NCBI GenBank assembly: GCA_027315365.1
Contig: DAHUYF010000111.1
Coordinates: 1 to 39,597, forward strand
Direction of reading: 5' to 3'
Source of the DNA: Rhodospirillales bacterium
GTDB lineage: Bacteria > Pseudomonadota > Alphaproteobacteria > ATCC43930 > CGMCC-115725
DNA length: 39,597 nucleotides
In this document: positions 7,664 through 15,518 of the stretch, piece by piece
Position numbering within the stretch: the stretch's first letter is position 1
Layout of the letters: every line of letters begins with the position of its first letter
Notes under the pieces: generated by a model
What the model was told of the DNA's origin: nothing
The model's input: only the letters and a program-made list of their open reading frames with translations
The model's database searches: none
Made by a program: the position numbers and the translations under genes

Positions 7664-9351
7664 CGGCGAGCGCTCGCGCGGCCGAGACCGGTCCGCTGCT
7701 TCCCGATCTCCCGGGCACCGCCGGGCGCGCGCTGGCCGCCGCGGAGGGGCTGCTGGCGACGGCGAAGCGGCGGCTGCTGGCGGCGGTGGCGCCGGGCGGG
7801 GCGATCGAGCCGGCGCTGCTCGAGACGCGGCAGTTCGCGGTCCATGGCTATGCCTGGATGGCGACCTATGTCGAGGCGCTGCGGCGCATGCTGCTCTGGG
7901 CGGAAGGGCTCGAGGGCGCCGGGCGGCTGCGCGAGCTCGACGCGCTGATGCTGCAGATGGCGTTCGGCGAATATCTCGGCCAGCTCGGCGGCGGCATCGC
8001 GCTCAGCCAGGGCGAGGTGGTGCGGCCGCACGATCTCGGCCTCGAGGATGACGATCTCCACGCCTTCCGCCGGCCGGAGGTGGCGCTGCTGGCGCGGCTC
8101 GGCAATACCGAGGCGGCGCGGGCGCGGCTCGCGGCGCTCATCGAGCTGTCGCTCGACAGCGGCGATTTCGGCCAGCTCGCGCTCGGCGAGGAGGCGCTCG
8201 ACATGGTGCGCGAGCAGTTCCGCCGCTTTGGCGCCGAGCGTGTCCAGCCCTTCGCCCATGGCTGGCATCTCGCCGACCAGCTCATCCCGCTGCCGGTAAT
8301 CGCCGAGATGGCGGAGCTCGGCGTCTTCGGCCTCACCGTGCCCGAGAGCTTCGGCGGCCTCGGCCTCGGCAAGCTCTCGATGTGCATCGTCTCCGAGGAG
8401 CTGTCGCGCGCCTATATCGGCGTGGGCTCGCTGGGCACGCGCTCGGAGATCGCCGCCGAGCTGATCCGGCTGGGCGGCACGCCGCAGCAGAAGGAAAAGT
8501 ACCTGCCGCGGATCGCCGCCGGCGAGATCCTGCCCACCGCGGTGTTCACCGAGCCCAACACCGGCTCCGATCTGGGCGCGCTCAGGACGCGGGCGGTGCG
8601 CGAGGGCGGCCAGTACCGGATCTACGGCGCCAAGACCTGGATCACCCACGCGGCGCGCAGCGATCTCATGACGCTGCTGGTGCGCACCGATCCCGCGACC
8701 AGCGACTATCGCGGCCTCAGCATGTTCCTGGCGGAGAAGCCGCGCGGCAGCGAATCCCGGCCGTTTCCGGCGCCGGGCATGAGCGGCGGCGAGATCCGCG
8801 TGCTGGGCTATCGCGGCATGAAGGAATACGAGATCGGCTTCGACGGCTTCGCCGTGCCGGCGGAGAACCTGCTCGGCGGCATCGAGGGGCAGGGGTTCAA
8901 GCAGCTCATGGCGACCTTCGAGAGCGCGCGCATCCAGACCGCGTCGCGCGCCGTCGGCGTGGCGCAGTGTGCGCTCGAGCTGGGGCTGCGCTACGCCCGC
9001 GACCGCCGGCAATTCGGCAAGCCGATCTACGCCTTCCCGCGCGTCCACGGCAAGCTCGCCTGGATGGCGGTGGAGACGATGATCGCGCGCCAGTTGACAT
9101 ATTTCGCCGCGCGCGAGAAGGACGGCGACCGGCGCTGCGACATCGAGGCCGGCATGGCCAAGCTGCTCGCCGCGCGCACCGCCTGGGCCAATGCCGACAA
9201 CGCGCTGCAGATCCATGGCGGCAACGGCTACGCGCTGGAATACCCGATCAGCCGCGTGCTGTGCGACGCGCGCATCCTCAACATCTTCGAGGGCGCGGCC
9301 GAGATCCAGGCGCAGGTCATCGCCCGCGGCCTGCTCTCCGGCCGCAACTGA
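7654..9351 (+). CDS. mcd: (2S)-Methylsuccinyl-CoA dehydrogenase (acyl-CoA dehydrogenase family)
   Basis: The 565-residue flavoprotein is expected to oxidise (2S)-methylsuccinyl-CoA to mesaconyl-CoA, the step after ethylmalonyl-CoA mutase. It has an N-terminal helical extension of about 170 residues typical of Mcd and absent from short acyl-CoA dehydrogenases. The canonical domains follow: TEPNTGSDLGALRTRAVREG, YGAKTWITHAARSDLMTLLV, the C-terminal FAD helix region YARDRRQFGKPIYAF, and the catalytic Glu546 in IFEGAAEIQ. The ATG at 7654 has GGAG very close upstream. Placement next to ccr and ecm supports Mcd over another acyl-CoA dehydrogenase. Mesaconyl-CoA hydratase and the lyase are not in the window. 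Confidence 0.9.
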   Translation: MALTASARAAETGPLLPDLPGTAGRALAAAEGLLATAKRRLLAAVAPGGAIEPALLETRQFAVHGYAWMATYVEALRRMLLWAEGLEGAGRLRELDALMLQMAFGEYLGQLGGGIALSQGEVVRPHDLGLEDDDLHAFRRPEVALLARLGNTEAARARLAALIELSLDSGDFGQLALGEEALDMVREQFRRFGAERVQPFAHGWHLADQLIPLPVIAEMAELGVFGLTVPESFGGLGLGKLSMCIVSEELSRAYIGVGSLGTRSEIAAELIRLGGTPQQKEKYLPRIAAGEILPTAVFTEPNTGSDLGALRTRAVREGGQYRIYGAKTWITHAARSDLMTLLVRTDPATSDYRGLSMFLAEKPRGSESRPFPAPGMSGGEIRVLGYRGMKEYEIGFDGFAVPAENLLGGIEGQGFKQLMATFESARIQTASRAVGVAQCALELGLRYARDRRQFGKPIYAFPRVHGKLAWMAVETMIARQLTYFAAREKDGDRRCDIEAGMAKLLAARTAWANADNALQIHGGNGYALEYPISRVLCDARILNIFEGAAEIQAQVIARGLLSGRN

Positions 9352-9359
9352 GCCTTTCG

Positions 9360-9379
9360 CGCTCACAGATCGCTCACAG
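9360..9379 (+). promoter_or_regulatory. Tandem CGCTCACAG direct repeats
   Basis: CGCTCACAG occurs at 9360-9368 and 9371-9379, an 11-bp period equal to about one helical turn. It lies in the short gap before the small ORF at 9438. Two same-face copies suggest a regulator-binding site; no regulator is named by the sequence. Confidence 0.35.
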
Positions 9380-9437
9380 GTCCGGCGCGTACTCCGTCCT
9401 AAGGTGCGGCGGGGACGCTTCTGCCCGGGGGAAGGCG

Positions 9438-9650
9438 ATGGCGCAGCAATGGGAGGCGGAGTGGCAGGCGCTGCTGCGCTGGCGCGACGACGCGGTGGCG
9501 CGCAGCTGCGAAATCCAGGCCGAGATCACCGCTGCGATCCGGCGCCGGCAGCCCTTGCCGATGCACCTGCTGCGCGCCGCCGAGATGGCGGAAGGCGAAC
9601 TCGCCCAGGCCAAGGCCCGCCTCAGGCAGTTCCTGCACCATCTCGGCTGA
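9438..9650 (+). CDS. Small helical protein of unknown function
   Basis: A 70-residue product starting MAQQWEAEWQALLRWRD. It is almost wholly predicted helix, with heptad-like spacing of Leu/Ala and many charged residues. It has no signal peptide, cysteine or membrane segment. A strong ribosome-binding site (GGGGGAAGG) precedes the ATG, the best reason to call it a gene. Paired repeats lie about 60-80 bases upstream. I do not recognise the family. It resembles small coiled-coil proteins that form dimers, but no function follows from that. Confidence 0.7.
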   Translation: MAQQWEAEWQALLRWRDDAVARSCEIQAEITAAIRRRQPLPMHLLRAAEMAEGELAQAKARLRQFLHHLG

Positions 9651-9692
9651 GCAGTTCCGTCTTGCGCCGGACCGGCAGAACAGGCGATTCTC

Positions 9693-9734
9693 CCTGTCCT
9701 TGAAGCAACCATGACAGGCGCGCCATGCCGGTAA
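9693..9734 (+). promoter_or_regulatory. RBS-covering hairpin and mini-ORF before the MgtC-like gene
   Basis: CCTGTC (9693-9698) can pair with GACAGG (9713-9718), which contains the likely ribosome-binding AGG for the start at 9725. An ATG at 9711 opens a 7-codon ORF (M-T-G-A-P-C-R, stop 9732-9734) overlapping that start. Leader peptides and leader hairpins are known before mgtC in Salmonella, but similarity here is only by arrangement. Confidence 0.3.
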
Positions 9735-11005
9735 CGCCGCTGACCGGTTTCGCCCTGACGCTGGGCTTGTCGTTCTTCTTCGGCCTCGCCTTCGAGGATT
9801 TCTACGCCCGCAGCGGCGAAGCCCGGCCGGGCGGCATCCGCACCTTCCCGCTGCTGGCGCTGACCGGCGGCGGGCTCTATCTGCTCGACACCGTCCGGCT
9901 GCTGCCGCTGGTGGCCGGATTGCTGCTGCTGGGCGCCTGGCTCGCCGTCTACTACCACGACCGCATCCGCAGGGTGGACGCGACCGGCGCGCCGTCGGCC
10001 GGGCTGATGGTCCCGGTGTGCAATCTCCTGGCCTATCTCCTCGGGCCGATGTCGCTGACCCAGCCGCCCTGGCTCGCCATCGGCGTCACCGTGGCCGCCG
10101 TGCTGCTGCTGACCGCGCGCGAGCGCCTGCACGATCTCGCGCGCCGGCTCGAGCTGCGCGAGATCGTCACCGCCGGCCAATTCCTGATCCTCACCGGCCT
10201 GGTGCTGCCGCTGCTGCCCGACCGGCCGGTGACGGCGCTCACCGCGATCACGCCCTACAACGCATGGCTGGCGCTGCTGGCGGTCTGCACCATCTCCTAT
10301 GCCAGCTATCTGCTGCGTCGCTATGTTGCGCCGCCGGGCGGCGACATCTGGGTCGCGGCGCTGGGCGGGCTCTATTCCTCGACCGCCACTACCGTGGTGC
10401 TCGCGCGTCGCGCGGCGGCCGACCGAGCGGCGCAGCCGCGCGCGCGCGCGGGGATCGTGCTCGCCACCGCGCTGATGTATCCGCGCATCCTGGCGGTGAT
10501 CGCCTTCTTCGACCGGCCGCTCGCCGCCGCGCTGGCGCCGAGCCTCCTGACGCTCATGGCGCTCGGCCTGGCGATCGCCTTCTGGCAGTATCGCCGCGCC
10601 GGTCCGGTGCTCGCCGACGCACAGCCCGACACGACCCCGCGCAACCCGCTCGAGCTCAACGCGGCCGCGGCCTTCGCCGTGCTGTTCGTCGTCATCTCGA
10701 TCGCTTCGAGCTGGGTCAAGAGCCGCTTCGGCGAGACCGGCATCGACGTGCTGGCCGCCATCGTCGGCGTCACCGACATCAATCCCTTCGTGCTCAGCAT
10801 CGCCCAGGGGGGCGCCGCGCCGCTCTCGGCTGCGGCCGCAGCGGGCGCGGTGCTGATCGCCGTCGCGTCCAACAATCTGGTCAATGCCGGCTACGCCGCA
10901 GCCCTCGCCGGCGTGCGCGCGAGCCTGCCGGCGGCCCGCGCGCTCGTCGTCCTGGCGCTGTGCGGCCTCGCCGCCGCCCTGTGGCTGATCGTGAATGGAC
11001 CCTGA
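9725..11005 (+). CDS. MgtC/SapB-DUF4010 family membrane protein
   Basis: The 426-residue protein has about a dozen hydrophobic helices. The N-terminal part (about 1-150) resembles the MgtC/SapB membrane domain, and the C-terminal part (about 185-410) the DUF4010 domain with GLYSSTATTVVLARRAA and GVTDINPFVLSIAQGG. Two-domain MgtC-DUF4010 proteins are widespread and little studied; MgtC itself modulates ATP synthase and phosphate/Mg2+ balance in Salmonella. A polyphosphate kinase gene begins 11 bp after the stop, which fits an ion- or phosphate-homeostasis unit. The transported ion, if any, is unknown. Confidence 0.85.
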   Translation: MPVTPLTGFALTLGLSFFFGLAFEDFYARSGEARPGGIRTFPLLALTGGGLYLLDTVRLLPLVAGLLLLGAWLAVYYHDRIRRVDATGAPSAGLMVPVCNLLAYLLGPMSLTQPPWLAIGVTVAAVLLLTARERLHDLARRLELREIVTAGQFLILTGLVLPLLPDRPVTALTAITPYNAWLALLAVCTISYASYLLRRYVAPPGGDIWVAALGGLYSSTATTVVLARRAAADRAAQPRARAGIVLATALMYPRILAVIAFFDRPLAAALAPSLLTLMALGLAIAFWQYRRAGPVLADAQPDTTPRNPLELNAAAAFAVLFVVISIASSWVKSRFGETGIDVLAAIVGVTDINPFVLSIAQGGAAPLSAAAAAGAVLIAVASNNLVNAGYAAALAGVRASLPAARALVVLALCGLAAALWLIVNGP

Positions 11006-11016
11006 GGGAGGGAAGA

Positions 11017-11787
11017 ATGGCGCGCGAAGCTGCCAGGGGTAACGACGAGCGGGCGCTGGTCAAGTTGCAGATCGAGCTGGTGAAGCTGCAGCGCGAGCTG
11101 ATCGCCGGCCGCGACCGCATCCTCGTCCTGATCGAGGGCCGCGACGCGGCCGGCAAGGACGGTGCCATCAAGCACGTGGTCGAGCATCTGAGCCCGCGCG
11201 AGACGCGCGTCGTCGCACTCGGTCCGCCGTCGGATCGCGAGCGCCACTCCTGGTATTTCCAGCGCTATGTCCGCTACCTCCCGACCGCGGGCGAGATGGT
11301 GCTGTTCAATCGCAGCTGGTACAACCGCGCCGGCGTCGAGCCGGTGATGGGCTTTTGCACGCGGCGGGAGACGCGCGAGTTCCTCGAGGCCGCGCCGGAT
11401 TTCGAGCGGATGCTGGTGCGTTCCGGCATCAAGCTCTTCAAGTATTACCTCGACATCGCGAAGAAGGAGCAGAAGCACCGGCTGGCGGAGCGGCGCCACG
11501 ATCCGCTGAAGCAGTGGAAGCTCAGTCCGGTCGATGCCAAGGCGCAGAAGCTCTGGCGCGAGTACAGCAAGGCGCGCAACACCATGTTCGAGCGCACCCA
11601 CACCGCAGACGCGCCGTGGACGGTGGTGCGCGCCGACGACAAGCATCAGGCGCGGCTCAACCTCATCCGCGACCTGCTGTCGCGGCTCGACTACCGCGAT
11701 CGCGATGCGCGGCTGGTCGTGCCCGACCGCACCATCGTCTTTCCCTTCGATCCCGCCCGCCTCGTCGACGGGACGATCTGCCGGTGA
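11017..11787 (+). CDS. ppk2: Polyphosphate kinase 2
   Basis: The 256-residue single-domain PPK2 transfers phosphate between polyphosphate and nucleoside (di)phosphates. It has the Walker A loop GRDAAGKDG at 41-49, PSDRERHSWYFQRYVRYLP, the Walker B region MVLFNRSWYNRAGVE, and lid residues KKEQKHRLAERRHDPLKQWK. The length and the single domain put it with class I or II short enzymes that favour nucleoside diphosphate phosphorylation; I cannot assign the class surely. GGGAGGGAAGA precedes the ATG, 11 bp after the DUF4010 gene, so the two are surely co-transcribed. Confidence 0.93.
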   Translation: MAREAARGNDERALVKLQIELVKLQRELIAGRDRILVLIEGRDAAGKDGAIKHVVEHLSPRETRVVALGPPSDRERHSWYFQRYVRYLPTAGEMVLFNRSWYNRAGVEPVMGFCTRRETREFLEAAPDFERMLVRSGIKLFKYYLDIAKKEQKHRLAERRHDPLKQWKLSPVDAKAQKLWREYSKARNTMFERTHTADAPWTVVRADDKHQARLNLIRDLLSRLDYRDRDARLVVPDRTIVFPFDPARLVDGTICR

Positions 11788-11822
11788 CGGCGGCCGATTA
11801 GAATGGGCGGGGAGGACAGGCC

Positions 11823-12890
11823 ATGAGCGTCCGCGTCTTCGGGGCGCCGCCGCGCTACATCCAGGGCGCCGGCGCGCTGGCGCAGCTGGTGCCGCTGCTC
11901 GCCGGATACGGCGCGCGGCCGTTCGTCGTCATCGACGCCGCGCTCGCCGAGCCGTTGCGCCAGGAGATCGAGCGGCAGCTCAAGGCGTCGACCGGCCGCG
12001 TCGTCTTCGGCCTCGCCGGCGCCTGCAGCGAGGCCGAGATCGAGCGCTTCGCCGAGACCGCGCGCATGCTCGATGCCGATGTCCTGGCGGGGCTGGGCGG
12101 CGGTACCGCGATCGGCGTCGCCAAGGGGCTGTGCGTGGCGACCGGCCTGCCGCTCGTCACCATCCCGACCGTGCCCTGCTGCCACGCGCCGGTGAGCCGC
12201 ATCGTCGAGCTCGAGGGCGAGGGCGGTCGCCTCGCCGCAACCCGGGCGATGCGGCTGCCGCCGGACCTCGTGTTGGTGGACACGGCGGTGCTCGCCGCGG
12301 CGCCGTCGCGCGTCTTCATCGCCGGGCTCGGCGACGCGCTGGCGCGCCGCTTCGAGGTCGAGCAGAGCGCCGCCGCCGGCGCGCTCAACCTGCTCGAGGG
12401 CCGCCCGACCGGGCTCGCTGCCGCGATCGGCGAGGCGGCCTGGAGCGCGGTGCGCGACCATGCCGGTGCGGCGCTGGCGCTGCGCACGCGGCACAGCGGC
12501 GGCGAGGCGCTGGAGCGCGTCTGCGAGGCGATGGTGCTGCTCGCCGGCATCGCCCATGAGAGCGGCGGCCCGTCGATCGCACATGCGCTGGCGCGGGGGT
12601 TTGCCGGACTTCCGGCCTGCCGCACCGCGCTTCACGGCGAGCTGGTCGCGGTGGCACTCCTGGCGCAGCTCGTCTTCGAGGCGCGTCCGGCCGGGCTGCT
12701 GGCGGAGCTGGTGGCGCTCTACCGCTCGCTCGGGCTGCCGGTGCGGCTCGCCGAGATCGGCATCGTCGCCGACCGGGCCGCGGCGGCCGAGGCGGCGGCG
12801 CGGCGCGCCGGCGAGGCTTGGTTGGTGCCGGTCGACGCCAAGCGCCTGGCGCAGGCGATCCTCGGCGTCGACACGCTCGTCGCCGGCTGA
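11823..12890 (+). CDS. Glycerol-dehydrogenase-like iron/zinc alcohol dehydrogenase
   Basis: The 355-residue protein is of the GldA branch of the iron-containing alcohol dehydrogenases. The NAD-binding GLGGGTAIGVAKG lies at 90-102. The three metal ligands line up exactly with those of GldA: Asp171 (GLGDALARRFE), His254 (SIAHALARG) and His271 (LHGELVA). The substrate-side residue that is Asp121 in GldA is His121 here (VPCCHAPVSR), so the alcohol substrate may not be glycerol. GGGGAGGACAGG precedes the ATG and a TTAGAAT box is about 20 bases upstream. It follows ppk2 by 35 bp and converges with the next gene. Confidence 0.87.
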   Translation: MSVRVFGAPPRYIQGAGALAQLVPLLAGYGARPFVVIDAALAEPLRQEIERQLKASTGRVVFGLAGACSEAEIERFAETARMLDADVLAGLGGGTAIGVAKGLCVATGLPLVTIPTVPCCHAPVSRIVELEGEGGRLAATRAMRLPPDLVLVDTAVLAAAPSRVFIAGLGDALARRFEVEQSAAAGALNLLEGRPTGLAAAIGEAAWSAVRDHAGAALALRTRHSGGEALERVCEAMVLLAGIAHESGGPSIAHALARGFAGLPACRTALHGELVAVALLAQLVFEARPAGLLAELVALYRSLGLPVRLAEIGIVADRAAAAEAAARRAGEAWLVPVDAKRLAQAILGVDTLVAG

Positions 12891-12898
12891 CGGCCGGC
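12882..12898. terminator. Convergent-end hairpin with stop codon in the loop
   Basis: GCCGGC (12882-12887) and GCCGGC (12893-12898) pair over TGACG, whose first three bases are the stop codon of the plus-strand gene. The stop of the minus-strand gene begins at the next base. It is placed to end transcription in both directions. Confidence 0.5.
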
Positions 12899-13912
12899 TC
12901 AGAAGGCGATGCAGATCTTGCCGAAATGCCGGCCTTCGGCGATGGCGCGGATGGCGTCCGCGGCGGTATCGAAGGCGTAGCGCTGCTCGTCGACCGGCGG
13001 CCTGGCGCCGAGCAGGTCGATGGCGCGCACCATCGCCTCGAAGGCGTCGCGGTTGCCGAGCGTGACGCCCTGCAGCCGCACGTTCTGCGTCACCACGCGG
13101 CCGAGATTGAGCGCCGCGGTGGCGCCCGACAGCACGCCGATCATGGCGAGCGTGCCGCTGGTGCGGACGGCGCGCAGCGACTGGTCGAGCGTCTCGGCGC
13201 CGCCGAGCTCGAGGACGAGGTCGGCGCCGCGCCCGCCCAGCGCCTTGCGCACCTCGCGGCTCCATTCCGGATGCGTCTTGTAGTTGATGCCGAGAGCGGC
13301 GCCGAAATCGCGGGCGCGCTCCAGCTTGGCGTCGCTCGATGAGGTCACGATCGCGCGCGCGCCCTGCATGCGGGCGAACATCGCCGCGAACAGCGAGACG
13401 CCGCCGGTGCCTTGCGTCACCACCACGTCGCCGGCCTTGATGCCGGCGCCGATCACCGCGCTCCAGGCGGTGAGCGCGGCGCACGGCAAGGTCGCCGCCT
13501 CGAGCGCGCTCCAGCCTTTCGGCGCCCTCACGATGCCCTGCTGCGACAGCAGCATGTATTCCTGCAGCACGCCGTCGAGCGGGCCGCCGAGCATGCCGGT
13601 GCGATGCTCCTCCTTCATCGGCCCGCTGAACCAGGTCTGCGGGAAGGTCGGGCAGACGAGATCGCCCACCGCGACGCGGGTGACGCCGGGACCGATCTTC
13701 GCCACCGTGCCGGCGCCGTCGGAGAGCGGGATGAGCGGCAGCTGCCCGGCATGGCTGCCATAGCCGCGCCGGGTCATGACGAAGTCGCGGAAATTGACCG
13801 AGGCGGCCGCCATCTTGATCAGCACCTCGCCGGGACCGGGATCGCGCTCCGGCCTGGTGCCGGGCTTGATGTGCTCGAGCCCCCAATCGTCGCGCATCTC
13901 CATGACCTTCAC
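12899..13912 (-). CDS. Zinc-independent MDR oxidoreductase (quinone oxidoreductase-like)
   Basis: The 337-residue protein is a medium-chain NAD(P)H dehydrogenase/reductase. The N-terminal GroES-like domain ([35 protein letters not shown]) is followed by the Rossmann fold with [15 protein letters not shown] at 166-180. The catalytic and structural zinc signatures (GHE and a Cys cluster) are absent, which points to the zinc-free quinone/enoyl reductase side of the family. The GTG at 13912 is chosen because GGAGG lies eight bases before it; an internal ATG at codon 4 is possible. It diverges from msrA and converges with the GldA-like gene. The substrate is unknown. Confidence 0.86.
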   Translation of the reverse strand: MKVMEMRDDWGLEHIKPGTRPERDPGPGEVLIKMAAASVNFRDFVMTRRGYGSHAGQLPLIPLSDGAGTVAKIGPGVTRVAVGDLVCPTFPQTWFSGPMKEEHRTGMLGGPLDGVLQEYMLLSQQGIVRAPKGWSALEAATLPCAALTAWSAVIGAGIKAGDVVVTQGTGGVSLFAAMFARMQGARAIVTSSSDAKLERARDFGAALGINYKTHPEWSREVRKALGGRGADLVLELGGAETLDQSLRAVRTSGTLAMIGVLSGATAALNLGRVVTQNVRLQGVTLGNRDAFEAMVRAIDLLGARPPVDEQRYAFDTAADAIRAIAEGRHFGKICIAF

Positions 13913-13980
13913 GGGCGCGGTCCTCCTTCATTCGCTGCGGCGGCTCGCCTAGCCTGCGCTCACATCTGCGTCAATGGCGG

Positions 13981-14009
13981 TTGCGGGCGGGGGGAGCCGC
14001 CCCTAGATT
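13981..14009 (+). promoter_or_regulatory. Candidate msrA promoter
   Basis: TTGCGG (13981-13986), a 17-bp spacer and TAGATT (14004-14009) form a plausible sigma-70-type promoter 32 bases before the msrA start. The spacer holds GGCGG/CCGCC as an inverted repeat. Confidence 0.4.
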
Positions 14010-14040
14010 TTGCCGGGTAGCGACGCGAGGGAGGCGAGCC

Positions 14041-14697
14041 ATGTGGATGCTGCGCAGCAAGGCGGCGGGTTTGCCGAAGGCGGGCGAGGCGCTGCCCGGG
14101 CGCACCGCCAGGATGCCGGTGCCGGAGGCGCATGAGGTCAACGGCCATCGCCTGACGCCGCCCTTCCCGGCGGGGCTCGAGACGGCGGTCTTCGGCCTCG
14201 GCTGCTTCTGGGGCGCCGAGCGCTGCTTCTGGCGGCTGCCCGGCGTCTACTCCACCGCGGTGGGCTATGCCGGCGGCCAGACCCCCAACCCGACCTACGA
14301 GGAGGTCTGCTCCGGCATGACCGGGCATACCGAGGCCGTGCTGGTGGTCTTCGACCCCACCCAGGTGAGCTACGACCGCCTGCTCAAGACCTTCTGGGAG
14401 AGCCACGACCCCACCCAGGGCATGCGCCAGGGCAACGACCTCGGCACGCAGTATCGCTCGGCGATCTATGCCACCACGCCGGAGCAGAAGCGCCAGGCCG
14501 AGGCGTCGCGCGCGCTCTTTCAGAAGGCGCTCGCCGCCGCCGGCCGCGGCGCCATCACCACCGAGATCGCCGAGGCCGGCGCGTTCTACTACGCCGAGGA
14601 TTACCACCAGCAATACCTGGCGAAGAATCCCAACGGCTATTGCGGCCTGGGCGGCACCGGCGTGAGTTGTCCCGCGCCTGCGGCGGCGGCCGGCTGA
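14041..14697 (+). CDS. msrA: Peptide methionine sulfoxide reductase MsrA
   Basis: The 218-residue enzyme reduces methionine-S-sulfoxide in damaged proteins. The catalytic Cys55 sits in GCFWGAE. The resolving cysteines Cys201 and Cys210 lie in the C-terminal [13 protein letters not shown], matching the three-cysteine form found in E. coli. The N-terminal 45 residues also match the longer E. coli-type protein. No Sec signal is evident, so it should be cytoplasmic. GAGGGAGGCG precedes the ATG. It diverges from the MDR gene, and its stop codon lies in the loop of a hairpin shared with the convergent crotonase gene. Confidence 0.95.
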   Translation: MWMLRSKAAGLPKAGEALPGRTARMPVPEAHEVNGHRLTPPFPAGLETAVFGLGCFWGAERCFWRLPGVYSTAVGYAGGQTPNPTYEEVCSGMTGHTEAVLVVFDPTQVSYDRLLKTFWESHDPTQGMRQGNDLGTQYRSAIYATTPEQKRQAEASRALFQKALAAAGRGAITTEIAEAGAFYYAEDYHQQYLAKNPNGYCGLGGTGVSCPAPAAAAG

Positions 14698-14707
14698 GCC
14701 GGCCGCC
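14685..14707. terminator. Perfect 10-bp hairpin with the msrA stop as its loop
   Basis: GGCGGCCGGC (14685-14694) and GCCGGCCGCC (14698-14707) are exact inverse complements. The three loop bases are TGA, the stop codon of msrA. The convergent crotonase gene ends 7 bases further on. Confidence 0.6.
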
Positions 14708-14713
14708 GAGCGC

Positions 14714-15508
14714 TCATTTCCCGGCGAACACCGGCTTGCGCTTCTCCATGAAGGCGCGGCGGCCCTCGATGTAGTCCTGGCTGTCGAAGCAGCGCGCGAC
14801 CAGCGCCTCGCAATGGCCGCGGTCGATCTGCGGACCGGGCTTGGCGAGTTCGCCCACCACGCCCTTCACCGCCTCCATGGTCAGCGGCGCGTTCTCCGCG
14901 ATGAGCGCGCAGTAGTTGCGCACATAGGCTTCGATCTCGGCGTCGGGCAGCGCCCGGTTGATCAGCCCCATGCCGAGCGCCTCGGCGGCGGAGAACTGCC
15001 GGGCGGTGAAGAAGATCTCCTTGGCGAAGCTGGGGCCGACGAGGTCGACCAGCTTCTTCACCCCGGCCCAGCGATAGCCCAGGCCGAGCCGCGCCGCCGG
15101 CACGGCGAAGCGCGCATTGTCGGCGGCGATGCGCAGGTCGCACTGCAAGGCGACGCCGACGCCGCCGCCGATGCAGAAGCCGTGGATCATGGCGATGGTC
15201 GGCTTGCGGATGTCCTGCAGCTTGGCGTTCGCCGCCTCGGCGATGGCGTCGTATTGCGCGACGCTCTCGGGCGAGGAGCGCTGCTGCTCGAATTGCGAGA
15301 TGTCGGCGCCCGAGATGAACGCCTTGTCGCCGGCGCCCTTGAGCACGATCACCCGCACCTCGGGGTCGCGCTCGAAATGCTCGAGGATCACCGGCATCGC
15401 CTGCCACATGTCGAGCGACAGCGCGTTGCGCCGCCCGGGGTTGTTGAAGATCATCCAGCCGATCGCGCCGTCCTTTTGCGCGATCATCCGCTCGCTCGGG
15501 GAAATCAT
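14714..15508 (-). CDS. Crotonase-fold protein (enoyl-CoA hydratase family), catalytic Glu missing
   Basis: The 264-residue protein has the crotonase fold, with the CoA-binding/oxyanion regions [12 protein letters not shown] (62-73) and [21 protein letters not shown] (from 110). In enoyl-CoA hydratases two glutamates activate water: one two residues after GGG and one in the QPE motif. Here these positions are Gly118 and Ala138 ([10 protein letters not shown]). It therefore should not act as an ordinary hydratase; an isomerase, hydrolase, decarboxylase or other crotonase reaction is more likely. It follows the CaiB-type gene by 10 bp on the same strand, so the two probably act on one CoA thioester. 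Confidence 0.85.
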   Translation of the reverse strand: MISPSERMIAQKDGAIGWMIFNNPGRRNALSLDMWQAMPVILEHFERDPEVRVIVLKGAGDKAFISGADISQFEQQRSSPESVAQYDAIAEAANAKLQDIRKPTIAMIHGFCIGGGVGVALQCDLRIAADNARFAVPAARLGLGYRWAGVKKLVDLVGPSFAKEIFFTARQFSAAEALGMGLINRALPDAEIEAYVRNYCALIAENAPLTMEAVKGVVGELAKPGPQIDRGHCEALVARCFDSQDYIEGRRAFMEKRKPVFAGK

Positions 15509-15518
15509 CTGCTCCTCC

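Noticed and set aside
12899-13912. Zinc-dependent alcohol dehydrogenase as a name for the MDR protein
   Set aside because: The zinc-binding signature residues are missing, so a zinc-free oxidoreductase is the better call.
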